Counted from the first letter of the stretch, positions 40,207-47,632 are shown. The stretch is DNA of 52,143 bases from Firmicutes bacterium CAG:95 (GCA_000438155.1 FR902950.1:7555-59697); one strand, 5' to 3'. Made by a program: numbers and translations. Notes: generated by a model from the letters alone, not told the origin.

Positions 40207-40791
40207 TTATTTTACAAAGCCCCATCCATCCTCGCCACCGGATAAATGAAACCATGCTTTTCCAATAATATTACTTCTCTTCACCGGACCAATATTACCT
40301 GACCGGCTGTCCTCACTGTTATTACGGTTGTCTCCCAGCACAAAGAATTCATCAGGACCAAGCGTAATCTCAGCCTCTGCAATCCCGGGATCTGCAATCT
40401 TATCCAGTGTCTCATCTTCGTCAAGCATCATGCCATCCACATAAACATAGCCACCGATAATCTGCACCTTTTCTCCCGGCAGTGCAACCACCCTTTTCTG
40501 ATAATCGTGGGAATTCGTATTTCCATTTGGCAGAAAAACGATCACATCCCCGCGCTTTGGGGATATCAGCTTATATATGAACCGGTCAATAAAAACAGTC
40601 TGCCCGTTCGATAAGGCAGGCTCCATGGAGACACCGATCACACTGGTTTTCAGCCCAAAAGAAATCACAATGACAAATGCGAGCAGAATCGCTGCAAAGC
40701 AGAAAAAAATCACAGAAAAAATCTCCCGTACCATTCCTTTACTTATTTTCTTTTTCTTCTCATAAAAAGAAAGACCCTTGTGTTTTGCCAT
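40207..40791 (-). CDS. lepB: Type I signal peptidase (first of two)
   Basis: The 194-residue enzyme has a basic N-terminus (MAKHKGLSFYEKKKK), a single span (FSVIFFCFAAILLAFVIVIS), catalytic Ser in GVSMEPALSNGQ, catalytic Lys in DYQKRVVALPGE and box E GDNRNNSEDSRSGNIG. It is only moderately similar to the enzyme at 38754, so the two probably differ in substrate preference. A strong terminator upstream (40846-40878) separates it from rplS, so it starts its own transcription unit. Confidence 0.96.
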   Translation of the reverse strand: MAKHKGLSFYEKKKKISKGMVREIFSVIFFCFAAILLAFVIVISFGLKTSVIGVSMEPALSNGQTVFIDRFIYKLISPKRGDVIVFLPNGNTNSHDYQKRVVALPGEKVQIIGGYVYVDGMMLDEDETLDKIADPGIAEAEITLGPDEFFVLGDNRNNSEDSRSGNIGPVKRSNIIGKAWFHLSGGEDGWGFVK

Positions 40792-40845
40792 ATTTCATCC
40801 TTTATCATATCTGATGTCCTGCACTCAGAAAATGTTCCACTGAAT

Positions 40846-40878
40846 CATAAAAAGGACAACCGATAACTCGGTTGTCCT
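40846..40878 (-). terminator. Rho-independent terminator of rplS
   Basis: On the minus strand AGGACAACCG and CGGTTGTCCT form a 10-bp stem around AGTTAT, followed by TTTTTATG. Strong and well placed, 60 bases past the rplS stop. Confidence 0.92.
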
Positions 40879-40937
40879 GTAAATTCCTACCGGTTGTCGG
40901 CAGTCTATTTGTTACTGTTCACTCGCACCAGCAACGA

Positions 40938-41282
40938 TTATTTCACTACTTCCTTAACCTTAGCAGCCTTACCTACACGGTCTCTTAAGTAATTCAGTTT
41001 AGCTCTGCGGACTTTACCCTTACGAACCACTTCAACCTTCTCAACGTTCGGGGAATATAAAGGCCAGGTCTTCTCAACACCAACACCGTTAGATGCCTTA
41101 CGTACGGTAAAGGTCTGACGTGCGCCGGTTCCCTGCTTCTTTAATACAACGCCTTCAAAAACCTGGATTCTTTCACGGTTTCCTTCCTTGATCTTACCGT
41201 AAACCTTAACGGTATCACCAACGTTGAATTCAGCAACTTCTTTTAATGCTTCGTTTTCAATGTTCTTAATAATTTCGTTCAT
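40938..41282 (-). CDS. rplS: 50S ribosomal protein L19
   Basis: The 114-residue protein carries the L19 signatures FNVGDTVKVYGKIKEGNRER, VFEGVVLKKQGTGARQTFTV, EKTWPLYSPNVEKVEV and KVRRAKLNYLRDRVGKAAKV. It lies at the 30S-50S interface. A promoter (41372-41400) separates it from trmD, so it is probably transcribed independently as well as by read-through. GAGAGGAT precedes the ATG. Confidence 0.98.
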   Translation of the reverse strand: MNEIIKNIENEALKEVAEFNVGDTVKVYGKIKEGNRERIQVFEGVVLKKQGTGARQTFTVRKASNGVGVEKTWPLYSPNVEKVEVVRKGKVRRAKLNYLRDRVGKAAKVKEVVK

Positions 41283-41371
41283 TTCTATATCCTCTCTTAT
41301 TCTGTATTTGGAAAATAGACGTTCTTAATATCATCATACCAGCGGACCATCACAATTCCACAACATATGAG

Positions 41372-41400
41372 ATGATACCATATATTTCATATGTTTGCAA
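41372..41400 (-). promoter_or_regulatory. Sigma-A promoter of rplS
   Basis: On the minus strand TTGCAA (41400-41395), a 17-base spacer and TATCAT (41377-41372) lie about 90 bases before the rplS start. No L19-leader-type structure is evident to me in the intervening bases. Confidence 0.7.
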
Positions 41401-41440
41401 GCATTTTTTGTCATCAGCTGGTATTAGGCTGGTATTATAT

Positions 41441-41541
41441 GTTACAGTTCAGCCATGCAGAAATGATTGTATAAGCTGCCCTTAGTGAGCAAGCTCCCAC
41501 GGTCAGCTTTCACAATCATTTCTGCATGGCTGAACTGTTAC
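41441..41541. repeat. Large nested palindrome between trmD and rplS
   Basis: Bases 41441-41470 pair with 41512-41541: 27 perfect pairs, one mismatch and two more. Inside, AAGCTG (41473-41478) pairs with CAGCTT (41504-41509), and GTGAGC with GCTC/CAC forms a third level. The whole is about 100 bases. It lies just past the trmD stop and may end or stabilise that transcript. There is no T run. The left arm is shared with 4202-4219. 41283-41584 has no gene. Confidence 0.8.
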
Positions 41542-41584
41542 TATCATATAGAAGCAGAAGAGAGTAAAGGATGGTGCATGACAC

Positions 41585-42370
41585 TTATATTTCCTGTGAT
41601 TTCCTCAATCTGCGTTCTTCCTTCTGTCTCTTCCGGGCTTCCCGCCTGCGCAGCCGTTCAAAATAATCCTGATTTTCGGCTGCCCATTTTTCATACAGAT
41701 CGGGACGCAGCTCCTTCGTCCTCTCCAGGGACTGTGTAAGCCGCCATTCCTCCACCTTTTCATGGTTACCGGATAGCAAAACCTCCGGGACCTTCTGACC
41801 GTTCCATTCCTCCGGTCTTGAATACTGCGGATACTCCAGCAGATAGTTGGAAAAGCTCTCCGTTTCTCCTGAATCCTCATTACCAAGTACCCCCGGCACC
41901 ATACGGGAAACCGCATCAATCATCACCATCGCAGGCAGCTCCCCGCCCGTCAGCACGTAATCTCCGATTGAAACATAATCCGTCACGATCGTATCCAGTA
42001 CTCTCTGATCGATTCCCTCGTAATGTCCGCAAAGAATAATCAGATCCTCTTCACAGGCCAGCTCCCGTGCCATCTGCTGATGGAAGGTCCGGCCCTGCGG
42101 TGCCATATAAATTACCCTTGGGCGCATTCTGCCCTTTAAGTTCTTCGTCACACTTAAGAACGCATCGTATACCGGCTGTGCCTGCATCAGCATTCCTGCG
42201 CCGCCTCCATACGGATAATCATCCACTTTCTTGTGCTTGTCCTTCGTATAGTCCCGGATATTCACAAGCTCCAGCGAAATGACTCCCTTTTCTATAGCGC
42301 GCCCGGTAATGCTGGTACGGACTCCCTGATCAATCATTTCGGGAAATAAAGTCAACACATGAAAATTCAT
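41585..42370 (-). CDS. trmD: tRNA (guanine37-N1)-methyltransferase
   Basis: The 261-residue SPOUT-family enzyme shows the trefoil-knot SAM site LCGHYEGIDQRVLD and IGDYVLTGGELPAMVMIDAV, plus PGVLGNEDSGETESF and YPQYSRPEEWNGQKVPEVLL. It methylates G37 of tRNAs to prevent frameshifting. It follows rimM with no gap, the universal rimM-trmD pair. The C-terminus has an extra charged tail of about 30 residues (LRRREARKRQKEERRLRK), longer than the E. coli protein and probably flexible. Confidence 0.98.
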   Translation of the reverse strand: MNFHVLTLFPEMIDQGVRTSITGRAIEKGVISLELVNIRDYTKDKHKKVDDYPYGGGAGMLMQAQPVYDAFLSVTKNLKGRMRPRVIYMAPQGRTFHQQMARELACEEDLIILCGHYEGIDQRVLDTIVTDYVSIGDYVLTGGELPAMVMIDAVSRMVPGVLGNEDSGETESFSNYLLEYPQYSRPEEWNGQKVPEVLLSGNHEKVEEWRLTQSLERTKELRPDLYEKWAAENQDYFERLRRREARKRQKEERRLRKSQEI

Positions 42371-42877
42371 CTAAAGAAGCCCCTCCATCAAATGAAAGGT
42401 CAGCTGTTCTCCTTCCACATCAACCTTCAGAATACACTCCTTAATTGCCGGAAGCAGAAGCTCTCTTCCATCCTCTAATGCGATGACATACACATCATTA
42501 GCCCCGGTTTCAATCACATCGGTAAGGGTTCCCTTTAGTGTCTCATCATCCGAAACCGCAGTCATACCAATCAGATCGGCAATGAAATACTCGTCCTTCT
42601 GGAGCTTTACTGCATTCTCCCTTGTAACGTAAAGGCTCTTTCCTTTATATTTCTCTATGTCATTGATATTATCATAATGCTCAAATTTTAAAATTGCGAA
42701 CTGCTTAAAGAATTTCACGCTTTCAATCTTCAATACCTGCTGTCCGCTTCCGGTATCCAGAATGACTTCCTTTAATTTTTTAAAACGCTGTACCTGATCG
42801 GTCGTTGGAAACACCTTGACCTCTCCACGTACTCCATGCGTGGAAGAAATGACTCCCACCTGTAAGAGTTTTTCCAT
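42371..42877 (-). CDS. rimM: 16S rRNA processing protein RimM
   Basis: The 168-residue protein has the RimM N-terminal barrel (LLQVGVISSTHGVRGEVKVF) and the PRC-barrel half (DEYFIADLIGMTAVSDDETL, VIETGANDVYVIALEDGREL, LLPAIKECILKVDVE). It binds S19 and helps 30S head assembly. A promoter of its own stands upstream, after a terminator-like hairpin, so rimM-trmD can be expressed separately from rpsP-khpA. Confidence 0.97.
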   Translation of the reverse strand: MEKLLQVGVISSTHGVRGEVKVFPTTDQVQRFKKLKEVILDTGSGQQVLKIESVKFFKQFAILKFEHYDNINDIEKYKGKSLYVTRENAVKLQKDEYFIADLIGMTAVSDDETLKGTLTDVIETGANDVYVIALEDGRELLLPAIKECILKVDVEGEQLTFHLMEGLL

Positions 42878-42907
42878 AATACCCCCATCGTAATCCAGAC
42901 AAATATA

Positions 42908-42936
42908 ATTTGAATACAGACATTCTCACATGTCAA
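42908..42936 (-). promoter_or_regulatory. Probable sigma-A promoter of rimM-trmD
   Basis: On the minus strand a perfect TTGACA (42936-42931), 17 bases, then TCAAAT (42913-42908; four of six). It lies between the terminator hairpin and the rimM start. Confidence 0.55.
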
Positions 42937-42945
42937 TAGTAACTC

Positions 42946-42970
42946 AAAAATGATCCACTGGATCATTTTT
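42946..42970. terminator. AT-flanked hairpin terminator between khpA and rimM
   Basis: AAAAATGATCC (42946-42956) pairs exactly with GGATCATTTTT (42960-42970) with a three-base loop. The stem ends in five T residues on the minus strand, so it can end the ffh-rpsP-khpA transcript. Confidence 0.7.
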
Positions 42971-42988
42971 CTCATATGTATTGCAACT

Positions 42989-43016
42989 AAGAGGGAGCTC
43001 CGAAGAACTCCCTCTT
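42989..43016 (-). other. 12-bp hairpin capped by C(UUCG)G
   Basis: In minus-strand RNA AAGAGGGAGUUC pairs with GAGCUCCCUCUU around a UUCG loop closed by C-G (one U-G wobble). It lies 25 bases past the khpA stop, and no T run follows. It could protect the 3' end of the upstream message from exonucleases, in front of the next hairpin. Confidence 0.7.
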
Positions 43017-43041
43017 ATCTTAATCGGGTTTCATACCCATA

Positions 43042-43269
43042 TTAGACGATTTCCACGTCTACCTTCTTGTTATCTTTTGATGATGCAGCCTTAACAACAG
43101 CACGGATTGCTTTCGCAATTCTTCCCTGCTTACCGATCACCTTTCCCATATCAGATGCTGCCACATGAAGTTCAACTGTAACATGTTTTCCTTCTTCTTT
43201 TTCTGTAACAACGACTTCTTCAGGATGATCAACAAGGTTTTTAGCAATTACTTCTACTAATTCTTTCAT
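43042..43269 (-). CDS. khpA: KH-domain RNA-binding protein KhpA (YlqC)
   Basis: The 75-residue protein is a single KH domain with the GXXG loop in MGKVIGKQGRIAKAIRAVVK. KhpA works with KhpB (Jag) in Gram-positive cells as a small RNA chaperone that affects cell elongation and division. It follows rpsP by 33 bases, as in Bacillus (rpsP-ylqC). Confidence 0.96.
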   Translation of the reverse strand: MKELVEVIAKNLVDHPEEVVVTEKEEGKHVTVELHVAASDMGKVIGKQGRIAKAIRAVVKAASSKDNKKVDVEIV

Positions 43270-43302
43270 TGTTCACCTCCAAAAGGGCCAGACAACATAC
43301 AA

Positions 43303-43548
43303 TTATTTCTCAATTCCTGCCTGCTTGAAGATCTTGCTGACAACTTCTGTAGGCTGAGCTCCGTTTGCTAACCACTTCTTAGCAAGCTCCTCATTTACCT
43401 TAAAAGTGCTGGGATCTGTGTTCGGGTCATAAGTACCGATCTCTTCGATACATCTTCCGTCTCTGGGAGAACGTGAATCTGCAACTACGATTCTATAGAA
43501 AGGAGCTTTCTTCTGACCCATTCTTCTTAATCTGATTTTAACTGCCAT
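43303..43548 (-). CDS. rpsP: 30S ribosomal protein S16
   Basis: The 81-residue protein is full length: MAVKIRLRRMGQKKAPFYRI, VVADSRSPRDGRCIEEIGTY, and a C-terminus EELAKKWLANGAQPTEVV. It lies between ffh and khpA as in other Firmicutes. GGAGG precedes the ATG. Confidence 0.98.
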   Translation of the reverse strand: MAVKIRLRRMGQKKAPFYRIVVADSRSPRDGRCIEEIGTYDPNTDPSTFKVNEELAKKWLANGAQPTEVVSKIFKQAGIEK

Positions 43549-43603
43549 TTTGTTTCACCTCCATAGTGTAATGAAATAATCATTTCTATTTATATAAAAC
43601 TTC

Positions 43604-44962
43604 CTAAAACGGAAACTTCATACCACCAAACATTCCTCTGCCGCGCTTACCGCCCATTAGTCCGGACATCTGCTTCATCATCTTCTGGGACTGTTCAAAC
43701 TGCTTGATAAAGCGGTTGACTACAGCGATATCCACGCCTGCGCCCTTTGCGATTCTGCCCTTGCGGCTTAAATTCATCAGCTTCGGATTCTTTCTTTCTT
43801 CCGGAGTCATGCTTAAGATGATTGCTTCGGTTCTGGCAAGCTGCTTTTCATCAATCATGGATTCCACATCTCCGAGCTTACCACCCATACCGGGCATCAT
43901 GGAAAGAATACTGCTTAAGCCTCCCATGTTCCTCATCTGCTTCATGCTCTCTAAATAATCATCAAAATCGAACTTGCCCTTCTTCATCCGGGCAGCCATT
44001 TCCTTTTCCCTGTTCTCGTCAATGGAAATGTTCTCCTGTGCCTTTTCAATGAGGGAAAGCACATCTCCCATTCCAAGGATCCGGTTTGCCATACGATCCG
44101 GATAGAACTGCTCTAAGTCACTTAGCTTTTCACCCATGCCGACATAAAGAATCGGCTTGCCGGTAACAGCCTTAACAGAAAGAGCTGCACCACCCCTGGT
44201 ATCACCATCCATCTTGGAAAGTACAACACCGTCAATTCCGATGCGGTCATTGAACTGACTCGCTACGGTTACGGCATCCTGACCGGTCATGGCATCCACA
44301 ACGAGGAGTGTCTGATGCACTTCCACATTGCGCTTGATCTCTTCGAGCTCAACCATCATATCTTCATCGACATGTAACCGGCCTGCGGTATCGATAATTA
44401 CAACGTTTAAGTCCTTCTTACGTGCGTGTTCCACAGCGGCCTTCGCAATGTCCACAGGATTCTGATGATCTCCCATGGCAAAAACCTCTACCTGCTGTTT
44501 CTCACCATTGATCTGCAGCTGTTTAATTGCTGCCGGTCGATATACGTCACAGGCAACGAGCAGCGGACGTTTCCCTTTCAGCTTCAGCTTTCCGGCAATC
44601 TTCGCTGCTGCGGTTGTTTTACCGGCCCCCTGAAGACCACACATCATAATCGTGGTAATTGCCTTACCCGGCTGGAACTGTAACTCGGTCGTTTCCGATC
44701 CCATCAGGGCAATCATTTCTTCGTTAACGATCTTAATTACCATCTGTCCGGGATTCAGTCCGTTCATGACATCGGAACCGATTGCCCGTTCTTCCACAGA
44801 CTTAATGAACTGCTTAACGACCTTGAAGTTGACATCGGCCTCTAACAGAGCCATCTTGACTTCTTTCAGCGCAACCTTGACATCCTCTTCAGTGAGACGT
44901 CCTTTGCTTTTCAGTTTTTTAAATACATTTTGAAGCTTATCTGTCAGACTCTCAAAAGCCAT
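43604..44962 (-). CDS. ffh: Signal recognition particle GTPase Ffh
   Basis: The 452-residue protein has N, G and M domains. G1 is GLQGAGKTTAAAK (about residue 108), then DTAGRLHVDE (G3), SKMDGDTRGGAALS (G4) and GMGEKLSDLEQFYPDRM. The M domain ends in the methionine-rich signal-peptide groove (QKMMKQMSGLMGGKRGRGMF). It binds signal sequences and delivers ribosomes to FtsY. Length and motifs are normal. It is 101 bases downstream of ylxM. Confidence 0.98.
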   Translation of the reverse strand: MAFESLTDKLQNVFKKLKSKGRLTEEDVKVALKEVKMALLEADVNFKVVKQFIKSVEERAIGSDVMNGLNPGQMVIKIVNEEMIALMGSETTELQFQPGKAITTIMMCGLQGAGKTTAAAKIAGKLKLKGKRPLLVACDVYRPAAIKQLQINGEKQQVEVFAMGDHQNPVDIAKAAVEHARKKDLNVVIIDTAGRLHVDEDMMVELEEIKRNVEVHQTLLVVDAMTGQDAVTVASQFNDRIGIDGVVLSKMDGDTRGGAALSVKAVTGKPILYVGMGEKLSDLEQFYPDRMANRILGMGDVLSLIEKAQENISIDENREKEMAARMKKGKFDFDDYLESMKQMRNMGGLSSILSMMPGMGGKLGDVESMIDEKQLARTEAIILSMTPEERKNPKLMNLSRKGRIAKGAGVDIAVVNRFIKQFEQSQKMMKQMSGLMGGKRGRGMFGGMKFPF

Positions 44963-45063
44963 TCCTTAACCTCATTCCTGCAATAACATCAGTATCTACA
45001 GTATCTATATATGGACAACAGCCTATCCTGTTCTCAAATTGTAGCTGTTCCGAATCAAATCGT

Positions 45064-45405
45064 TTACAGTTCCTCAATAATCCGATGGGAAATCTCATTC
45101 ACCTTGCCAATCAGCTCTTCCTTCGAAATCTGTGGATTCTCTGCCAGCTTCTGAATACTTCCCACTTCTTCCCGGATCTTCACGAAACGTTCTATTAAAT
45201 GAAGCTTGTTCTCATATTCCTGCAGAATCTTATTACACCGCCTGATCAGATCATGTACTCCCTGACGGCTGATTCCGTTCTCTTCGGCAATCTCGGATAA
45301 CGAGAAGTCATTGTACACGACATCCTCATAGATCTTCTTCTGATGCTCTGTCAGCAATTCTCCATAAAAATCATATAGCATTGCCTGCTTAGCTATTCGT
45401 TCCAT
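45064..45405 (-). CDS. ylxM: YlxM-family SRP-associated helix-turn-helix protein
   Basis: About 113 residues of UPF0122: MERIAKQAMLYDFYGELLTE, the sigma-70 region-4-like helix-turn-helix SLSEIAEENGISRQGVHDLI, then a coiled-coil tail. In streptococci YlxM binds the SRP and modulates Ffh-RNA. I start at ATG 45405 because AAGGTGA lies six bases upstream and the promoter (45422-45450) leaves almost no leader. The longer frame runs through the promoter itself and is not credible. Confidence 0.92.
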   Translation of the reverse strand: MERIAKQAMLYDFYGELLTEHQKKIYEDVVYNDFSLSEIAEENGISRQGVHDLIRRCNKILQEYENKLHLIERFVKIREEVGSIQKLAENPQISKEELIGKVNEISHRIIEEL

Positions 45406-45421
45406 TGCACTCACCTTGAAC

Positions 45422-45450
45422 AATATACATGATGCGCAAAAGAATGTCAA
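45422..45450 (-). promoter_or_regulatory. Sigma-A promoter of ylxM-ffh, with minimal leader
   Basis: On the minus strand TTGACA (45450-45445), a 17-base spacer and TATATT (45427-45422). The start point would be only about ten bases ahead of the ylxM ATG. The -35 box is part of the terminator stem of the neighbouring cassette. Confidence 0.78.
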
Positions 45451-45473
45451 GCATTTTTACTTGACATTCTTTT
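45438..45473 (-). terminator. Terminator of the DUF4160 cassette, sharing bases with the ylxM promoter
   Basis: AAAAGAATGTCAAG (45438-45451) pairs exactly over 14 bp with CTTGACATTCTTTT (45460-45473), with an 8-base loop. On the minus strand it closes 25 bases after the DUF4160 stop and ends in TTTT. Confidence 0.75.
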
Positions 45474-45497
45474 AGAAATTTCTTTTGCATCCATAAT

Positions 45498-45791
45498 TTA
45501 CTGTTCTCTATCAGATTGACTGAAATATCCATTATTACTATATTGTGACCATTTCAGATACATTTCTTTATAGTTATCTTTTATAAAGCTTTGTATTTTT
45601 GCCATTTCCCTATCATTCAAGATTCCTCTTTTCTGAACAACAGCATCGCCATTATCTTTTACAAAAAATTTAGCCGAACCATTCTCTGTTAGTTTTCTGT
45701 CACTAGCATGAACATGCATACATTCAATTACACAGAACGAAGTAAAATATAAATAATAACCGGCCACTTTAAATTCATAATATTTAGGCAT
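45498..45791 (-). CDS. DUF4160 family small protein
   Basis: About 97 residues. PKYYEFKVAGYYLYFTSFC followed by ECMHVHASDRKLTENGSAKF and FVKDNGDAVV is the DUF4160 signature. The HVHA histidines are the most conserved part and may be catalytic or metal-binding. DUF4160 genes usually sit with a small partner (often DUF2442), and the pair has been suspected to be toxin-antitoxin-like. The function is unproven. ATG 45791 follows the previous stop by one base and has GGAGG six bases upstream. It is the last gene of a tightly packed, AT-rich three-gene cassette inserted between lysozyme and ylxM. Confidence 0.85.
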   Translation of the reverse strand: MPKYYEFKVAGYYLYFTSFCVIECMHVHASDRKLTENGSAKFFVKDNGDAVVQKRGILNDREMAKIQSFIKDNYKEMYLKWSQYSNNGYFSQSDREQ

Positions 45792-45792
45792 C

Positions 45793-46014
45793 CTATTCCT
45801 CCAGATACTTCTTATTACCATTATAGTAATCTTTCACAATCTGTATTTCGATGTCATCCATGGTTGTCTCCAGCGTCTCTCCATCCACGGATAACACAAT
45901 CGCTTTATCCGGACGATTAAGATTAAGAATCTGATATCCTTCTTCACATTTAGTAAACGCATATCCATTAACAATCATTTCTGCTCCATCCGCAACCTTT
46001 AAAACATCAGTCAT
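45793..46014 (-). CDS. Small acidic protein of unknown family, middle gene of DUF4160 cassette
   Basis: The 73-residue product (begins MTDVLKVADGAEMIVNGYAF, ends IQIVKDYYNGNKKYLEE) is acidic with alternating beta-type stretches and a helical end. I do not recognise it with confidence. Size, charge and position directly ahead of DUF4160 make it a candidate partner or antitoxin. Its ATG overlaps the previous stop by 8 bases, and GGAGG lies 12 bases upstream. Confidence 0.75.
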   Translation of the reverse strand: MTDVLKVADGAEMIVNGYAFTKCEEGYQILNLNRPDKAIVLSVDGETLETTMDDIEIQIVKDYYNGNKKYLEE

Positions 46015-46282
46015 TTTGAATTCTAACCTCCTTAATTGGTTTCAGAAATATTTCAGGTATAATATACAATTTCTCCAATATCGGTACTAAATCAATGTAT
46101 TCTTCTTCCATTTCCTGATTGTGGTGATACTTTGCCATAACTACCAGATATCCATCGTCCCATTGTTTTACTTCCATATATTTTTCTAAAGAATATGGTG
46201 CCTTAAATCTTATTACATAGTTTCCATACTTAAATACTGTGAATCCATCTTTATTGCTAAGAAATGCATAACAACTATTCAT
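46007..46282 (-). CDS. Small protein of unknown family, first gene of DUF4160 cassette
   Basis: About 91 residues from ATG 46282 (begins MNSCYAFLSNKDGFTVFKYG), with possible earlier start at 46294. It is beta-rich in the first half (YVIRFKAPYSLEKY, YLVVMAKYHHNQ) and helical at the end. I do not recognise the family. It leads the cassette and is preceded by an inverted repeat (46304-46356), a likely control site. The overlap with the second gene means all three proteins are made in step. Confidence 0.7.
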   Translation of the reverse strand: MNSCYAFLSNKDGFTVFKYGNYVIRFKAPYSLEKYMEVKQWDDGYLVVMAKYHHNQEMEEEYIDLVPILEKLYIIPEIFLKPIKEVRIQND

Positions 46283-46303
46283 ATTATCTCTCATTCCTCA
46301 TTA

Positions 46304-46356
46304 TCTGCACATATTCATGTTGTTAATATGCAGATATTCTCCATGTTATGTGCAGA
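46304..46356. promoter_or_regulatory. Inverted repeat upstream of the DUF4160 cassette
   Basis: TCTGCACATA (46304-46313) and TATGTGCAGA (46347-46356) are exact reverse complements 33 bases apart, with a further half site (TGCAGATA near 46329) between them. It fits an operator for autoregulation of the cassette, but no regulator is identified. Confidence 0.45.
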
Positions 46357-46385
46357 TTGCAGACATCAAACACTAAACTGTCTGT

Positions 46386-47456
46386 TTAATACTCTTTCAT
46401 GCTCACATTCAGATCCACATCACCCTTGATTCCATCCACCTTGCCGGTACTGCTGTACTGCCAGATGGTGAATTCATACGGGAAATAAACCGGAGTCTGA
46501 TAGTAGGCAAACCACTTGTCATACTTTTCGATCCGGCTCATGTCGAGCATGATAAAAAATGTCTTTAAGTTTCCGTAGATCATGGGTCGGTAGCCTGCTT
46601 TCTCTACGGTATCCAAAAATTCAATAGCCGCATCGGTAAAATCTTCCTGTGTCATATCATCGGTACGGCTCTTTCCATTTACTTCCTCAAGATCGAGGAC
46701 TACCGGATAGGTAATATCATACGGTTCTAACAGATCCAGCAGGAACTGCGCTTCTTCCTTTGCTTCTTCCGTGGTTACTGCCTGCGTATAGAAATAAACA
46801 CCAACCTCGATATGATTCTCTAATGCGCCTTCAATGTTATCAATAAAATATTCATCCTCCACAAGCTTCCCTTCCGAGCTTCCCCGGAAACCGACTCTGA
46901 TAAATGCAAAGTCAATACCATCGGCAGCCACCTTCTCCCAGTCAATCTTTCCCTGATGCTTGGAAACATCTATACCGGTCTTAGAGTGCACTTCTCCGAC
47001 ATCATCCGTATAGGTAATTCTGGAAGATGCCTCATCTAAAACAAAATTATCCAGTACATAATTATTCCGCTTGTATTCATCGGTAATCGGGAAGAAGTTA
47101 TACTTACTATCGGCATAAACCACCACATCCTCCGGATACAGCTCCCGTAAAACGGCAGCCGTACTGTCTCCGCTTTCCATACGACTCTTGATATCATCCA
47201 GAAGCTTTCTTGCCTCCGTAGTCTGTGCATTTAGAACAGCCTCTTCCACAAAGGAATTTACATCCGACTGGGTATAAATATAGTCCTTCGTATCTTCCTT
47301 GATCTGCTCCACCTGTGCCAGTGCCTCGGTTGTTTCAAAATTCAACTGGTAGTTTTTCAAAAGCAGAAAAATGCACACCGTAAGTGAAACAAGGGCTACA
47401 AGACACAAAATAATATTCATCAGATAATTCATCCGTCGTTGTCTTTTCTTATTCAT
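46386..47456 (-). CDS. Membrane-anchored GH25 lysozyme (muramidase)
   Basis: About 356 residues: a basic cytoplasmic lead, a signal-anchor span (MNIILCLVALVSLTVCIFLL), a roughly 140-residue linker, then a GH25 catalytic domain. The catalytic and substrate residues appear in KTGIDVSKHQGKIDW, FAFIRVGFRG and YPVVLDLEEVNG (Asp and Glu pair), and IWQYSSTGKVDGIKGDVDLN closes the domain. It would cleave the sugar backbone of peptidoglycan on the outer face, for growth or remodelling. Start 47456 is chosen because GAGGA precedes it, and the promoter -10 box lies only 20 bases upstream, which rules out the longer frame. Confidence 0.93.
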   Translation of the reverse strand: MNKKRQRRMNYLMNIILCLVALVSLTVCIFLLLKNYQLNFETTEALAQVEQIKEDTKDYIYTQSDVNSFVEEAVLNAQTTEARKLLDDIKSRMESGDSTAAVLRELYPEDVVVYADSKYNFFPITDEYKRNNYVLDNFVLDEASSRITYTDDVGEVHSKTGIDVSKHQGKIDWEKVAADGIDFAFIRVGFRGSSEGKLVEDEYFIDNIEGALENHIEVGVYFYTQAVTTEEAKEEAQFLLDLLEPYDITYPVVLDLEEVNGKSRTDDMTQEDFTDAAIEFLDTVEKAGYRPMIYGNLKTFFIMLDMSRIEKYDKWFAYYQTPVYFPYEFTIWQYSSTGKVDGIKGDVDLNVSMKEY

Positions 47457-47476
47457 TCGTTCATTCCTCATATTCT

Positions 47477-47505
47477 ATTATAAACTTTATCTGCGGGATT
47501 GTCAT
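47477..47505 (-). promoter_or_regulatory. Sigma-A promoter of the GH25 gene
   Basis: On the minus strand ATGACA (47505-47500), a 17-base spacer and a perfect TATAAT (47482-47477). A second match, TTGTAA-N17-TATACT, lies further upstream. Confidence 0.75.
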
Positions 47506-47601
47506 TTCGCAGCTTTCTTTTTTATGCAGTTACCAAGTTCAGTATAGTATGAATATGTGATTTTTACAATCTGTTTTATATCTTAATATACGTCTTAATA
47601 C

Positions 47602-47632
47602 TAAAAGTGGCTATGCTCTTTAGCATAGCCAC
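47602..47632 (-). terminator. Rho-independent terminator of the YitT-type gene
   Basis: On the minus strand GTGGCTATGCT and AGCATAGCCAC form an 11-bp stem around AAAG, followed by TTTTAGTATT. A second weak hairpin (AAGAATC/GATTCTT) precedes it. Confidence 0.85.

Noticed and set aside
41283..41440. L19 leader-type regulatory RNA ahead of rplS
   Set aside because: I could find a promoter but no conserved leader fold in the roughly 90 transcribed bases.
45406..45450. Longer start of YlxM
   Set aside because: The extra codons are the promoter and terminator stem. Family members start at MERIAKQAMLYDFY.
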